A stretch of 64,000 nucleotides of DNA from JBEDUK01 sp963781595 (GTDB lineage Bacteria; Actinomycetota; UBA4738): assembly GCA_963781595.1 (NCBI GenBank), contig CAWAGG010000006.1:2790001-2854000 (forward strand), given 5' to 3'. The notes beneath the pieces are model-generated. The model was not told the DNA's origin, did not search any database, and saw only the letters and a program-made list of their open reading frames with translations. The translations under genes and the position numbers were made by a program. Shown here piece after piece: positions 41,252 through 51,100 of the stretch (position 1 is its first letter; each line of letters starts with the position of its first letter).

Positions 41252-42393
41252 CGGTCCGCATCGCGGTCCTGGGCGCCGGGGCGATGGGGAGCGCCGCCGC
41301 GCGCCTGCTCGCGCGTCGCGACGACGTCGAGCTGCTGATCCTGGATTCGGACCCGGCCCGCGCGATGTCCGTCGCGGCCGACCTGCCGAAGGCCGACGCC
41401 GGGGTCGTCGACATCGGTTCGCCGGAGCTGTCGGACGCGTTCCGCGGCGCCAACGCCGTCGCCGCCTGCATCCCCTACCGGCTCAACGTCCCGGTGATGG
41501 AGGCGTGCCTGACCGCGCACGTCCACTACGCGGACCTGGGCGGCCTCTTCCACACGACGCTCGAGCAGCTGGAGCTGAACGATCGATTCGTCGAAGCCGG
41601 CCTCTCGGCCGTCCTCGGCATCGGCAGCGCTCCCGGCATCACGAACGTCCTGGCCCGCGCGGGGGCGGACCGGCTGGACCAGGGAAGCGTGCGCAGCATC
41701 GACTGCCTGAACGGCGCGATCGATCTCTCGGGCGAGTTCGGCGTCCCGTACTCGGCCGCGACGATCATCGACGAGTTCACCCTGCCCGCGATGATCTTCG
41801 AGGACGGCGTGATGAAGGAGGTACCCGCGGCCTCCGGTGCGATCACGCACCGGTTCCCCGATCCGATCGGCGAGCAGGAGGCCTTCTACACGCTGCACTC
41901 GGAGGCGGCGACGCTCTCGAACACGATCGACGGTGTGCGCGACGTCCGGTGGCGCCTGGCGCTGCCCGCGGTGCTGACGCAGGGGTTCCGACTGCTCGTC
42001 GACCTGGGCTTGACCGATGACGCGCCGGTCGAGACGAGCGGTGGGAGCGTCGCGCCGCGCGAACTGCTGATGCAGGCGCTCGGCCGCCTGCCGGTCCCCG
42101 AGGGTCCGGCGCAGGACGTGGAGGCGATCGACGTCCTGATCGAGGGCACGAAGGAGGGCCGGGCCACCAGGGTCACCGGGACCACCGTGTTCCGGCCGAC
42201 GCCGGAGGGGATCGGCGCGGGGACGTTCGGCACGGCGCTCCCGATCGGGATCGCGGCGCGGTGGATGGCCGACGGCCGCGTGCCGATGGGCGTGCATCCG
42301 CCGGAGACGGCCTTCGTCGCCGACGGGTTCCTCGAGGAGCTGGCGCGCGAGGGCGTCGAGGTAAGTGTTCGTCTCGAGGAGCGGTTCGACTGA
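41248..42393 (+). CDS. Saccharopine dehydrogenase-like NAD(P)-binding oxidoreductase
   Basis: A 381-residue member of the saccharopine dehydrogenase/lysine-ketoglutarate reductase superfamily. The Rossmann loop GAGAMGSAAARLL is at 9-21, followed by NAVAACIPYRLNVPVMEAC and VHYADLGG, which are characteristic, and GIGSAPGITNVLA. Enzymes of this group handle amino-dicarboxylate substrates, among others; the precise reaction is unknown. The GTG start overlaps the SnoaL gene stop behind AAGGAGGAGG. The last 29 bases overlap a long upstream extension of the BTAD regulator frame, but the regulator's real start is 98 bases downstream. Confidence 0.82.
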   Translation: MTVRIAVLGAGAMGSAAARLLARRDDVELLILDSDPARAMSVAADLPKADAGVVDIGSPELSDAFRGANAVAACIPYRLNVPVMEACLTAHVHYADLGGLFHTTLEQLELNDRFVEAGLSAVLGIGSAPGITNVLARAGADRLDQGSVRSIDCLNGAIDLSGEFGVPYSAATIIDEFTLPAMIFEDGVMKEVPAASGAITHRFPDPIGEQEAFYTLHSEAATLSNTIDGVRDVRWRLALPAVLTQGFRLLVDLGLTDDAPVETSGGSVAPRELLMQALGRLPVPEGPAQDVEAIDVLIEGTKEGRATRVTGTTVFRPTPEGIGAGTFGTALPIGIAARWMADGRVPMGVHPPETAFVADGFLEELAREGVEVSVRLEERFD

Positions 42394-42490
42394 GGTCGTC
42401 GCTCGGGTCACCGGCGTCCAGGTCACGGCCATCCCGCCCCCCGCGGTAGCATCGTCGGGCCCCGATCAGCGTGGCCCAGGGGGAAGACCC

Positions 42491-45400
42491 GTGCGCGACG
42501 AACCCGAAGCGCTTCCCCGGTTCCGCATCCGGCTGCTTGGGAGCCTCGCGGTCGAGCGCGACGGGGAACCGCTCCCGGCGCGCGAGGTCGGCAGTCGCAA
42601 GGGACGGACCCTGCTGAAGCTGCTCCTGGTCGAACGCGGCCACGCGCTGTCCAGCGACAGGATCGCCGGGGCGCTGTGGGGCGACGACGTACCGGCGAAG
42701 GCCGACGGGAACCTCGCCTCCCTGGTCAGTCGCCTCCGAGCGCTGCTCGGGGCGGACGCGATCGCGGGTGGGCGCGACGGGTACCGGTTCGTCCCGGGGG
42801 AACGGTTCGACCTCGACCTCGACGACGCCGTCCGGTTGACCGCCGAGTCGGATGCGCGGCTGGTCGCAGGAGAGCCGGCCTTCGCGGCCGCCGCGGCCGG
42901 ACAGGCGCTCGCGATGCTCGACGCCGGCGAGCTGCTCCAGGACGAGCCATCGGCACCGTGGCTGGATGACGCGCGGACCGCCGTCGAACGGCTCCGGCGC
43001 CGGGCGCGCGGTGCGGCGTGGCGCGCCGCGATCGCCCTCGGATCGCCGACGGATGCGGCGGTCTTGGCAGAGGCTGCGGCCGCCGCCGACCCCCTCGACG
43101 AGGAGGCCCATCGCGCCCTGATGACGGCGTACCGGGACGCGGGCGAACTGGCGAAGGCGCTCGCCGCCTTCGAACGCCTCCGCGAGACGCTGGCCGAGGA
43201 GCTGGGCGCGGACCCCTCCGTGGAGACGCGGGACCTCCACCTGTCGTTGCTGCGCGACGCCCCAGCCGCCGCCGGCGAGGACGACGCACCGCATGATGAC
43301 GGGCCGCCCACCGGCCCGCGCGACCCCGGGTTCCTCGGGCGGGACGTGGAGCTCGCCGAGCTCCGCACGCAGTGGGCGAGCGCGACGTCGGGCCGGCCCG
43401 CGCTGGTCGTGATCCGCGGCGAAGCAGGGATCGGCAAGACGCGGCTGGCGTCCGAGGTCGCCGGGCTGGCGCGCGACACCGGCGGCCTGGTCGTCAGCGT
43501 CCGCTGCTTCGAGGCCGAACGCTCGCTGCTCCTACAGCCGTGGGCCGAGGCGATCCGTGCCGTGATCGTCGGGACGAACCCGGAGACCGTGCGACTGGCC
43601 GCGAGCGACGACGCCGCGACCCTCGCGGACCTCGTCCCCGAGGTCGACCGGATACTCCGGCCCCGACCGCGGGAGCGCGGTTCGCCGGAGCTGGAGCGGC
43701 GACGGACCTTCGAGGCTGTCGCCGCCTTCTTCCGCGCCCTGGCCCGCAACCGCCCGCTCCTGATCCTGTTCGACGACCTGCACAACGCCGGTTCCTCGAC
43801 CCTCGAGCTCCTGCACTTCGCGTTCCGGCGCCTCCCGCCGGGGAGGATCCTCGTGCTCGCGACCGTCCGCTCGGACGAGGGGGAGGAAGCGTCCGAGGCG
43901 CTCAGCGACGTCGCGACGATGATGGATCTGGGCCCCCTCGCGGACGAGGACGTCTCGGCGATCGCGAACGCGATGGGCTCGCCGCTGCAGGCCGAACGGA
44001 TCCGCGCACTGACCGGCGGGCATCCCCTGTTCGTCGTCGAGGCGCTGCGCGCGCTGGCCGAGGGGCCGGGTGACGACCGGCCCGTCCCGGAGTCCCTGCG
44101 CGCGGCCGTCCTGGCGCGCGTGCGCCGGCTCGGACCGGAGGTCGAGGACCTCCTGCGCGCCGCCGCCACGTTCGGTTCGGTGTTCGACCCGATGCTCCTC
44201 TCGCGCCTCATCGAGCTGCCGATCGAGGAGATCACCGCCCGAGCCGACCGGGCGTTGCGGGCCCGGTTGCTGGTCGAGGCCGACGCGCTCTACGGCTTCG
44301 CGAACGACCTGATCCGCGAGGTGATCTACCAGACCACGCCGATGCCCGCGCGGGTGAGCCGTCACCGGCGCGCCGCCGAGCTGGTGGCCGACCGGCCGGA
44401 GGCGGCGGCCGAACACGCGCTCGCGTCCGGCGACCTCGCCGCGGCGGCTCGCGGGTTCCTCGCCGCCGGTGAGCTGGCCGCGCGGAGGTACGCGAACCGC
44501 GACGCGTCGGATCTGCTGGATCGCGCGATGGACGCGGTCATCGTGACGGACGACCGGGCCCTGGAGGCCGGCGTCCGGCTCGCTCGAGGGCGTGTCCGCG
44601 AGAGCCTCCGCGACCTGGACGGCGCGTTCGAGGACTTCAGCGAGGCGAACCGGCTCGCGAGCGAGAACGGCCAGGCCCAGGTGGAGCTCGCCGCCAACCG
44701 TGAGCTGGGCGGCGACATCATGGTGTCGCGCGGCCGTCCGACGCGCGACTGCATCCCGTACCTCGAGACGGCGCTGAACATCGCCGAACGGATCGGGGAC
44801 CGCCGCGCCGAGATCTGGGTCCGCGCCCGCCTGGCGATCCTCTACAGCAACCTCGGGCAGCTGGATCTCTGCCGCGCGCAGGCCGAACACGCGGTAGCGC
44901 TGGCGCGGGAGGTCGGCGACGACCGTTCGATCGCGTGGGCGCTGGACGCGATGAAGACCTCCGCCGCGTACCTGGGCGACCTCGATACCCTCCGGCGCGA
45001 CCTGCCAGAGCTCGATACGGTCCTGCGCCGGCTGGGCGACCAGTGGCTCCTGCAGTGGACCGTGTTCGAATCCTCGTTCCTCCCGATGGCGGCCGGGCAC
45101 TGGGACCGGGCGATCGAACGGATCGACGACGCCCTCGCGATCGGGCGCCGGATCGGGGACGTGCCCGGCCGGCCGATGTTCCTGGCACACCGCTGCTGGG
45201 TGCTCCGCAGCCGGGGCGACTATGCGGGCGCGCTCGCCGACGGCCACGCGGCGGTTCAGAGCGCCGTCGACGTCGCACACCGATGGTGGAACGCGCTCGG
45301 CGGCACGATGCTCGCGTGGACGTACCAGGACCTCGGCGCCGATGACCACGCGATCACGGAGCTGGAGCTCGCACTGGAGGCAGCGGAGCGGACCGATTCG

Positions 45401-45964
45401 GCCTTCTACACGGTCCGCTGCCTGGCGCACCTCGCCTGGGCGCGGTGGTGCGTCGGGGACCACGCGGACGGTGGGGAGCTCGCCGACCGGGCCACCGCCG
45501 TCTCCGCGCAGATCACCACACCGCCGGGCATCGCGTTCCTCCATGGTGCACACGCGTCCTTCCAGATCGCGCGCGTCAGGCAGGCGCAGGGCCGCGCGAA
45601 GGAGACCGAACCGATGCTTCGCGGCATCCTGCGCGGGGCGGACCGCGTCGGCTGGCGGGAGGTCGCCGCCGACGCCGGGATCCTGCTGGGACGCGCACGC
45701 GCCGCGGCCGGCGACCCCGCGAGGGCGCGGCGGCTGCTCGCGCGCGGGCTCCAGGTGGCGGAGGGCGCTGGGCTCCCGCGCGCCGCGTGGGAGGCGCATG
45801 CGGCCCTGGCGCTCCTGGAGCGGTCGAACGGAGGCGCGCATGGATCTGCGACCCACCGCGCTGCCGCCCGCGCGATCGGCGCGGAGCTAGCGGGCCGGCT
45901 GGAGGAACCCGCCCTCCGCGACTCGCTGGTCGCCGCAGTGGATGCGGCGCTGAGCCCCCGATGA
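42491..45964 (+). CDS. BTAD-type transcription regulator with ATPase and TPR domains
   Basis: A 1157-residue SARP/AfsR-like regulator. Residues 12-102 form an OmpR-type winged helix (RFRIRLLGSLAVERDG to GRDGYRFVP), 105-255 the bacterial transcriptional activation (BTAD) helices, about 280-560 an AAA/STAND-like ATPase with Walker A GEAGIGKT (310-317) and Walker B LLILFDDLH, and the rest tandem helical repeats. It should bind DNA when the ATPase/TPR part senses a ligand. The last about 350 residues are homologous to the C-terminus of the cyclase encoded on the other strand at 48153. The GTG at 42491 follows GGGGGAAG; a TAGCAT -10 lies about 40 bases upstream. It converges on the fusion operon, its probable target. 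Confidence 0.88.
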   Translation: MRDEPEALPRFRIRLLGSLAVERDGEPLPAREVGSRKGRTLLKLLLVERGHALSSDRIAGALWGDDVPAKADGNLASLVSRLRALLGADAIAGGRDGYRFVPGERFDLDLDDAVRLTAESDARLVAGEPAFAAAAAGQALAMLDAGELLQDEPSAPWLDDARTAVERLRRRARGAAWRAAIALGSPTDAAVLAEAAAAADPLDEEAHRALMTAYRDAGELAKALAAFERLRETLAEELGADPSVETRDLHLSLLRDAPAAAGEDDAPHDDGPPTGPRDPGFLGRDVELAELRTQWASATSGRPALVVIRGEAGIGKTRLASEVAGLARDTGGLVVSVRCFEAERSLLLQPWAEAIRAVIVGTNPETVRLAASDDAATLADLVPEVDRILRPRPRERGSPELERRRTFEAVAAFFRALARNRPLLILFDDLHNAGSSTLELLHFAFRRLPPGRILVLATVRSDEGEEASEALSDVATMMDLGPLADEDVSAIANAMGSPLQAERIRALTGGHPLFVVEALRALAEGPGDDRPVPESLRAAVLARVRRLGPEVEDLLRAAATFGSVFDPMLLSRLIELPIEEITARADRALRARLLVEADALYGFANDLIREVIYQTTPMPARVSRHRRAAELVADRPEAAAEHALASGDLAAAARGFLAAGELAARRYANRDASDLLDRAMDAVIVTDDRALEAGVRLARGRVRESLRDLDGAFEDFSEANRLASENGQAQVELAANRELGGDIMVSRGRPTRDCIPYLETALNIAERIGDRRAEIWVRARLAILYSNLGQLDLCRAQAEHAVALAREVGDDRSIAWALDAMKTSAAYLGDLDTLRRDLPELDTVLRRLGDQWLLQWTVFESSFLPMAAGHWDRAIERIDDALAIGRRIGDVPGRPMFLAHRCWVLRSRGDYAGALADGHAAVQSAVDVAHRWWNALGGTMLAWTYQDLGADDHAITELELALEAAERTDSAFYTVRCLAHLAWARWCVGDHADGGELADRATAVSAQITTPPGIAFLHGAHASFQIARVRQAQGRAKETEPMLRGILRGADRVGWREVAADAGILLGRARAAAGDPARARRLLARGLQVAEGAGLPRAAWEAHAALALLERSNGGAHGSATHRAAARAIGAELAGRLEEPALRDSLVAAVDAALSPR

Positions 45965-45999
45965 TCCGCGGGATGCAGGCCCGGGAGGCCGAAGTTCCG

Positions 46000-48156
46000 T
46001 CAGAGCAGTTCCGCGATCATGTCGGCGGCCCTGCGCGCTCCATCGGTCCCGATGGTCCGCGAGCCGACATCGGACCGGGCCGGAGCCCGTGTGCCTGCCG
46101 CGATCGCCTGACCGAGCGCCTCCGGAGTGGCGTCGTCGTAGTCCACCCGCCGGCCCGCGCCGTATCGCTCCAGCCGTCGCGGCACGAGCAGGTTCTGTTC
46201 GAAATGACCCCGGAGTGGGACGTAGACGAACGGGGTACCGAGCGCGGCGAGCTCCATGGTGGTCGTGAGACCACCCTGAACGATCGCGACGTCCGCGGCG
46301 GCCATGTGCCGGTACAGCCCGTCGAGGTAGCCATGGATCTCCGATCCGTCGTGGGACGGCAGCGACGACGGATCGATCCTGGGTCCCGCGACGACGACCA
46401 TCCGCAGTTCCGGCGCGGCGCGCTTCGCCTCCGGGTACGCGGCGATCGCCCGGCGGAGAAGATGCTCCCCGACCCCCGAGCCCCCCACCGTGACCAGGCA
46501 GACCCGCTCGTCCGGACGGTAGCCGAGTTCGGCACGGACGGCCTCGCGGTCGATCGCGACGGGGTCGAACCCCGTGACGTACCCGCTGAACGCGTAGTGG
46601 GCCTCGACCCAGTCCCGGATCCCCGGCAGGTCCGGGCCGAAGGCGCCCGGCGGGAGATCCTCGGGATCCCCGACGAAGATCGCGCGGTCGCGCAGGCGGG
46701 GGAACCGCTCGACATGTTCGATCATCTCGGCGTTGTAGTCGGCGGTCAGGGACGCCTCGCGCTCCCCGCCCTCGGGCATCGGGAGCCACCCGACGAAGTC
46801 GGTCATCCAGACGAACGCCGTGCGCTTCAGCTCGGGGTTCTCGTGCAGGAAGTGGTCGACGTCCCAGGACTCGTCGCCGACGACCAGGTCGTAGGCCCCT
46901 GCGTCCACCACGTCGTGGAAAACGTGGAAGTTCGCCACCAGGATCTCGTCCATGTCGCGGAAGGCGGAGAACACCCGCAGGTCGTGTTCGCCCGCCTCGC
47001 TCTCGATGTGCGCGGATTCGCTCGCGAGCCACGCGCTCGCAGGGTGGACCCGCTCGCCTCGCGCCTCGAGCACGGTCGTCACCGGGTGCTGCGCGAGCCA
47101 GTCGATCCGCAGATCCGGATCCAGCGTCCGCAGCTCGCGGGCGATCGCGACGTCTCGGAGCGCGTGGCCGAGCCCGATCGGCGAGGAGAGGAACAGGGCC
47201 CGCTTCGGACGGGCGAGCGAGCGCGTCCACGTGCGCGTGCTCGATGACGGCGGCGGCTCCCGAGGTGCGATCGCGTCGACGAAGTTGCGCACCAGCAGGT
47301 TGAACCGAACCGGCTCGCGCGCGTCCGGAGCGTGGCCGTTCCCGTCGAACGCCACGAATGGGCATCCGAGCGCCTCGGCGAGCCGCCGACCGCCGCTCAC
47401 GTCGACGACGGCATCGTTCGTCCCATGGACGACCAGGCACGGGCAGTAGATCTTCGCGATCAGTTCGTGGACGAGCGGCGGCGCCTCGGCAGGCCGATCC
47501 GTGTCGTCAGGTCTGAGGTAGGGCGCGTCCTCGATCAGGAGCATGGTCTCCGGATCGGTCTCGAGGCCCCAATCGATCGCGTCGTCGATCTGCTTCGTCG
47601 AATGCGGTTCGTTGAAGACCTGTCCCCAGAAGAACGCGTTGTATCCGGGCCAGTCCCGCAGCCAGTAGTGGCGATTCCTCTTCGCCCATCCCTCGTCGGT
47701 GTCCAGAACCTCGTCGAAGGGGTACTCCGTCCGCCCCGGGACCGGGTCGGCGAGCCCGACGGTCGGGCCGACGAAGACGGCGCCGAGGGTTCGGTCCGGG
47801 TACGAGCCGGCGAACCGCAGCGCGTAGCCCGCGCCCATCGACATCCCCACGACGACGACGCGATCGGTGCCGGTCGCGTCGAGGACGCCCGCGGCGTCCG
47901 CGGCGAACTCGGTGTCCGGGTACGCGTCCGCCGTGCGTGGCCGGTCGGACCGCCCGTTGCCGCGTCCATCGAACGTGATCACGCGGAACCGCCGGGCCAG
48001 GAACGGCACCTGCAGCTTCCACCGGCGCGAGTGGACGATCGACCACGTCGGGAGCAGCAGGACCGTCGGGGAGTGGTCGTCGCCGAAGACCTCGTAGAAG
48101 ACCTTCACCCCGTCGCGCTCGACGTACCCGTCGCGGTCAGGTTCCCTCGCTCTCAT
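46000..48156 (-). CDS. Alpha/beta hydrolase-glycosyltransferase fusion A
   Basis: A 718-residue two-domain protein. Residues 10-300 are an alpha/beta hydrolase: LLLPTWSIVHSRRW, the nucleophile elbow VVGMSMGAGYA with Ser106, the acid in VVHGTNDAVVD and His in GNGHAPD. Residues 315-718 are a GT-B glycosyltransferase distantly like MurG/UGT: KRALFLSSPIGLGHALRDVA, LVTVGGSGVGEHLL and the donor loop IVQGGLTTTMELAALGTPFV. A basic linker (TRTWTRSLARPKRA) joins them. It is the last gene of the operon; its ATG overlaps the cyclase stop (ATGA). Its closest relative is fusion B at 52282. The single polypeptide suggests glycosyl transfer coupled to ester hydrolysis on one substrate. Confidence 0.85.
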   Translation of the reverse strand: MRAREPDRDGYVERDGVKVFYEVFGDDHSPTVLLLPTWSIVHSRRWKLQVPFLARRFRVITFDGRGNGRSDRPRTADAYPDTEFAADAAGVLDATGTDRVVVVGMSMGAGYALRFAGSYPDRTLGAVFVGPTVGLADPVPGRTEYPFDEVLDTDEGWAKRNRHYWLRDWPGYNAFFWGQVFNEPHSTKQIDDAIDWGLETDPETMLLIEDAPYLRPDDTDRPAEAPPLVHELIAKIYCPCLVVHGTNDAVVDVSGGRRLAEALGCPFVAFDGNGHAPDAREPVRFNLLVRNFVDAIAPREPPPSSSTRTWTRSLARPKRALFLSSPIGLGHALRDVAIARELRTLDPDLRIDWLAQHPVTTVLEARGERVHPASAWLASESAHIESEAGEHDLRVFSAFRDMDEILVANFHVFHDVVDAGAYDLVVGDESWDVDHFLHENPELKRTAFVWMTDFVGWLPMPEGGEREASLTADYNAEMIEHVERFPRLRDRAIFVGDPEDLPPGAFGPDLPGIRDWVEAHYAFSGYVTGFDPVAIDREAVRAELGYRPDERVCLVTVGGSGVGEHLLRRAIAAYPEAKRAAPELRMVVVAGPRIDPSSLPSHDGSEIHGYLDGLYRHMAAADVAIVQGGLTTTMELAALGTPFVYVPLRGHFEQNLLVPRRLERYGAGRRVDYDDATPEALGQAIAAGTRAPARSDVGSRTIGTDGARRAADMIAELL

Positions 48157-51100
48157 CGCGCGACCCGCCTCTGCGCGAACGACGCGCCCGAAGCGGCAGA
48201 CGCGGCCTCGAACCCGAGTACGCCGTCCAGGAAGGTCCGCGTCAGCAGGGGATCGCCGATCGCCTCGCCGAGCGACGAGACGATGCGCGCGGCATGGACC
48301 GCGTGGTCGCGTTCAGCCTCGGGATCGGATCCCGAAGCCGCCAGCCCGGCGAGCGCGCGGTGCGCCCGCCACGCGATCGCGGGGATCCCGCGGGTCGCCG
48401 AGACCTCGAGCGCCCTCTCCAGATCGCGGGACGCGCCGTCGCGATCGCCGCGCGCGAGGCGGCAGCTGCCGCGCGCCAGCGTGACGCCCGCGATCACCTC
48501 GCCCCACCCCGACCGTTCGGCCGCCTCGACGAGCGGATCGACGAGCCCTTCGGCGCGCTCCGGATCCCCGGTCGAGAGCCGGGCCGACGCGACCGAGCGG
48601 TACGCGTCGAACCCGTGCAGGAAGGCGGCCCCGTCCGGGGTGGAGACCTCGGCCAGGAGCGCCTCCGCGCGCCCGGCCATCGCGTCCGCGGCGCCAACGT
48701 CGCCCCGCAGCGCGTACGCCTCGGCGAGGTGCGCGGTGCATCGCACCAGGTAGTCGCGGACGCCGGCCCGCTCGGCGGCCTCCAGGCCGCGTTCGAGGTG
48801 CCGCGTGGCTTCCTCCACGGCGAACACCTCCGTGAGCGTCCACCCGCACATGGCCTCGGTCCATGCGACCCACCAGCCGTGGTCCAGCTCGAGGGCCACG
48901 TCGACGGCCCGACGGCCGACCTCGAGAGCGCTCCGGTAGTCACCACGGCTCCGGTGGAGGGAGGCGATCCCCGCCAGGAGGTACGGCTGCGTCGACCGGT
49001 CGCCCACCGTCCGGGCGAGATCGAGCGCCTCGTACTCGATCTCCAGGGCCTCCTCCCACCGTCCTTCGGCCGCCGGGAGGAGCGCCGACTCGAAGATCGC
49101 CCACTCGAGGTAGAAGGGCTCCTCGCCGTGGCCCAGGACCTCGCGAAGGCTCGGGAGGACGTCGCGGAGCACCGCGATGTCACCGAGGTGGACGGCCAGC
49201 GTCTTGCGGCCGTCCATCGCGCGCGCGAGCGCCCGCTCGTCGCCGGAAGCACGCGCGAGCTCGATCGCGCGCTCGCTGTGCAGGCTGGCCTCGGCGAACC
49301 GCAGCTGGTTCGAATTCTCGACCGACAGCCGGTTCTCGATGCTCACGAGGGCCCGCCGGTCCCCCAGCCGGGTCGCGAGGCGGGCCGCGTCCTCGAGGTA
49401 CGTCACCGCGTCGCGGGTCCGCCCGGGCCAGGCCGAGGAGAGCAGCGTGCCCAGCTCCTCGAGGCACCGCAGCTCCAGCACCCCGTCCTTCGTCGCGCGC
49501 GCGATGTCGAGCGCCGTGTCGATGTCGGCCCGCGCCTCCAGGTAGGACCCCGCGTTCACGAGCAGGAGGCCGCGCGCGAGGAACACGTCGCCCACCCGGG
49601 CCTCACCGCCTGGCACGCTCCGCGCGAGGTCCAGCGCCGCCGAGAAGTGCTCGAGCGCCTCCTCGACCGCGTGCACGCGGCGCGCGGCCTCCCCGGCCAT
49701 CCGCAGGTAGGTGAGCGCCCGGTGGGGGTCGCCGGCTTCGCGCAGGTGGTGAGCGAGCACGGCGAACCGCTCCTCGACCCGATCCGGGAACAGCCGGAGC
49801 ATCGCCTCGGCCGCGCGCCGATGGAGCTCCTGCCGCCGGGCGAGGAGCAGGGTCCCGTACGCCGTCTCCTGGATCAGCCGGTGCTTGAAGCGGTACTCAG
49901 GGTGGGGCCAGCGACGCCCCTCGCGGATCAGGTCGAGCCGCTGGAGCTCGTGGAGCGCCTCGTCCACCGAGCTTTCCGGGTCGACGACGGCCTCGAGCAG
50001 CGGGCGGGCGAACCGCCGGCCCAGCACCGACGCCGCCGTGAGGACGTCGTGGCACAGGGGCGCGAGCAGGTCCATCCGAGCGAGGATCACGCGTTGCACG
50101 GTGTGGGGGATCTCGACCGGGACGTCGTGGTCGAACCGCCACCCCCCTGACCCGTCGCGGACCAGGGCCCCCGCGTCCTCGAACGACCGGACCAGTTCCT
50201 CGAGGAAGAACGGGTTCCCGCCGGCAGCGGCCAGCAGCCGGTCCCGGGTCGCCTCGGGCAGCGTGTCCGGACCGACCAGCGCGGCCAGGAGCGTCCGGTC
50301 GGCGTCGTCCGCCAGGGACTCGAGCGCGACCTCACGCGTCCGGTGCGGGAACTCGCGGAACGCACGGTCCCGCACCTGCCACGCCGGGTGGTCGCGGTCC
50401 ACGCGCTGGGCGATCGCCACCAGGACCGGCTCGGATTCGGGAAGGGCGATCAGGTGACCGACCAGCTGGATCGACGTCGCGTCGGCCCATTGGAAGTCGT
50501 CGATCGCGAGGACGACCGGCCCGTCCGACGCCAGCCGTCGGACGAGCGCCTCGACCGCGCCGAACGTCGCCCGCTGCAGCGCGTCGGGGGTGAGCCCGTC
50601 GATCCCGGTGGCGGCTTCGCCGCCGAGCGTCAGCCCGAGGATCGTCGCGAGGAACGGTTGGACGTCCGCGGCCGGTTCCCCCATGAGCCGTTCGAGCTTC
50701 GCGCGCAACGCGACCCGGACCCGGAGCTCCGGCTGATCCGGCGTCACGTCGAGCCAGTCCCTGAGCAGGTCCTGGAACGGCCCGTACGGCTGCGAGCTCG
50801 CGTACGCGGCGCAGCGGCCCTGGAGCCACACCGGCTCGCCGCCCTCGGAGCGCGAACCCTCGACCGTCCGGCGCAGCTCCGCGAGGAGCCTGCTCTTTCC
50901 GATCCCGGCCTCGCCGGACACCAACAGGATGCCGCCCGCGCCTTCGAGCACCGAGCCGGCGGCCCGGCGTGCCTGCGCCAGCTCCCGGTCGCGACCGACC
51001 ATCGGGGCGTCCATCGCATCGCTCGGCGATCGGGCGGGTACCCCCAGGTCCGCCTCGGCCTCGAAGGCCGCGACGGCCTCGGCCTTGCCCTTCAGCTCGA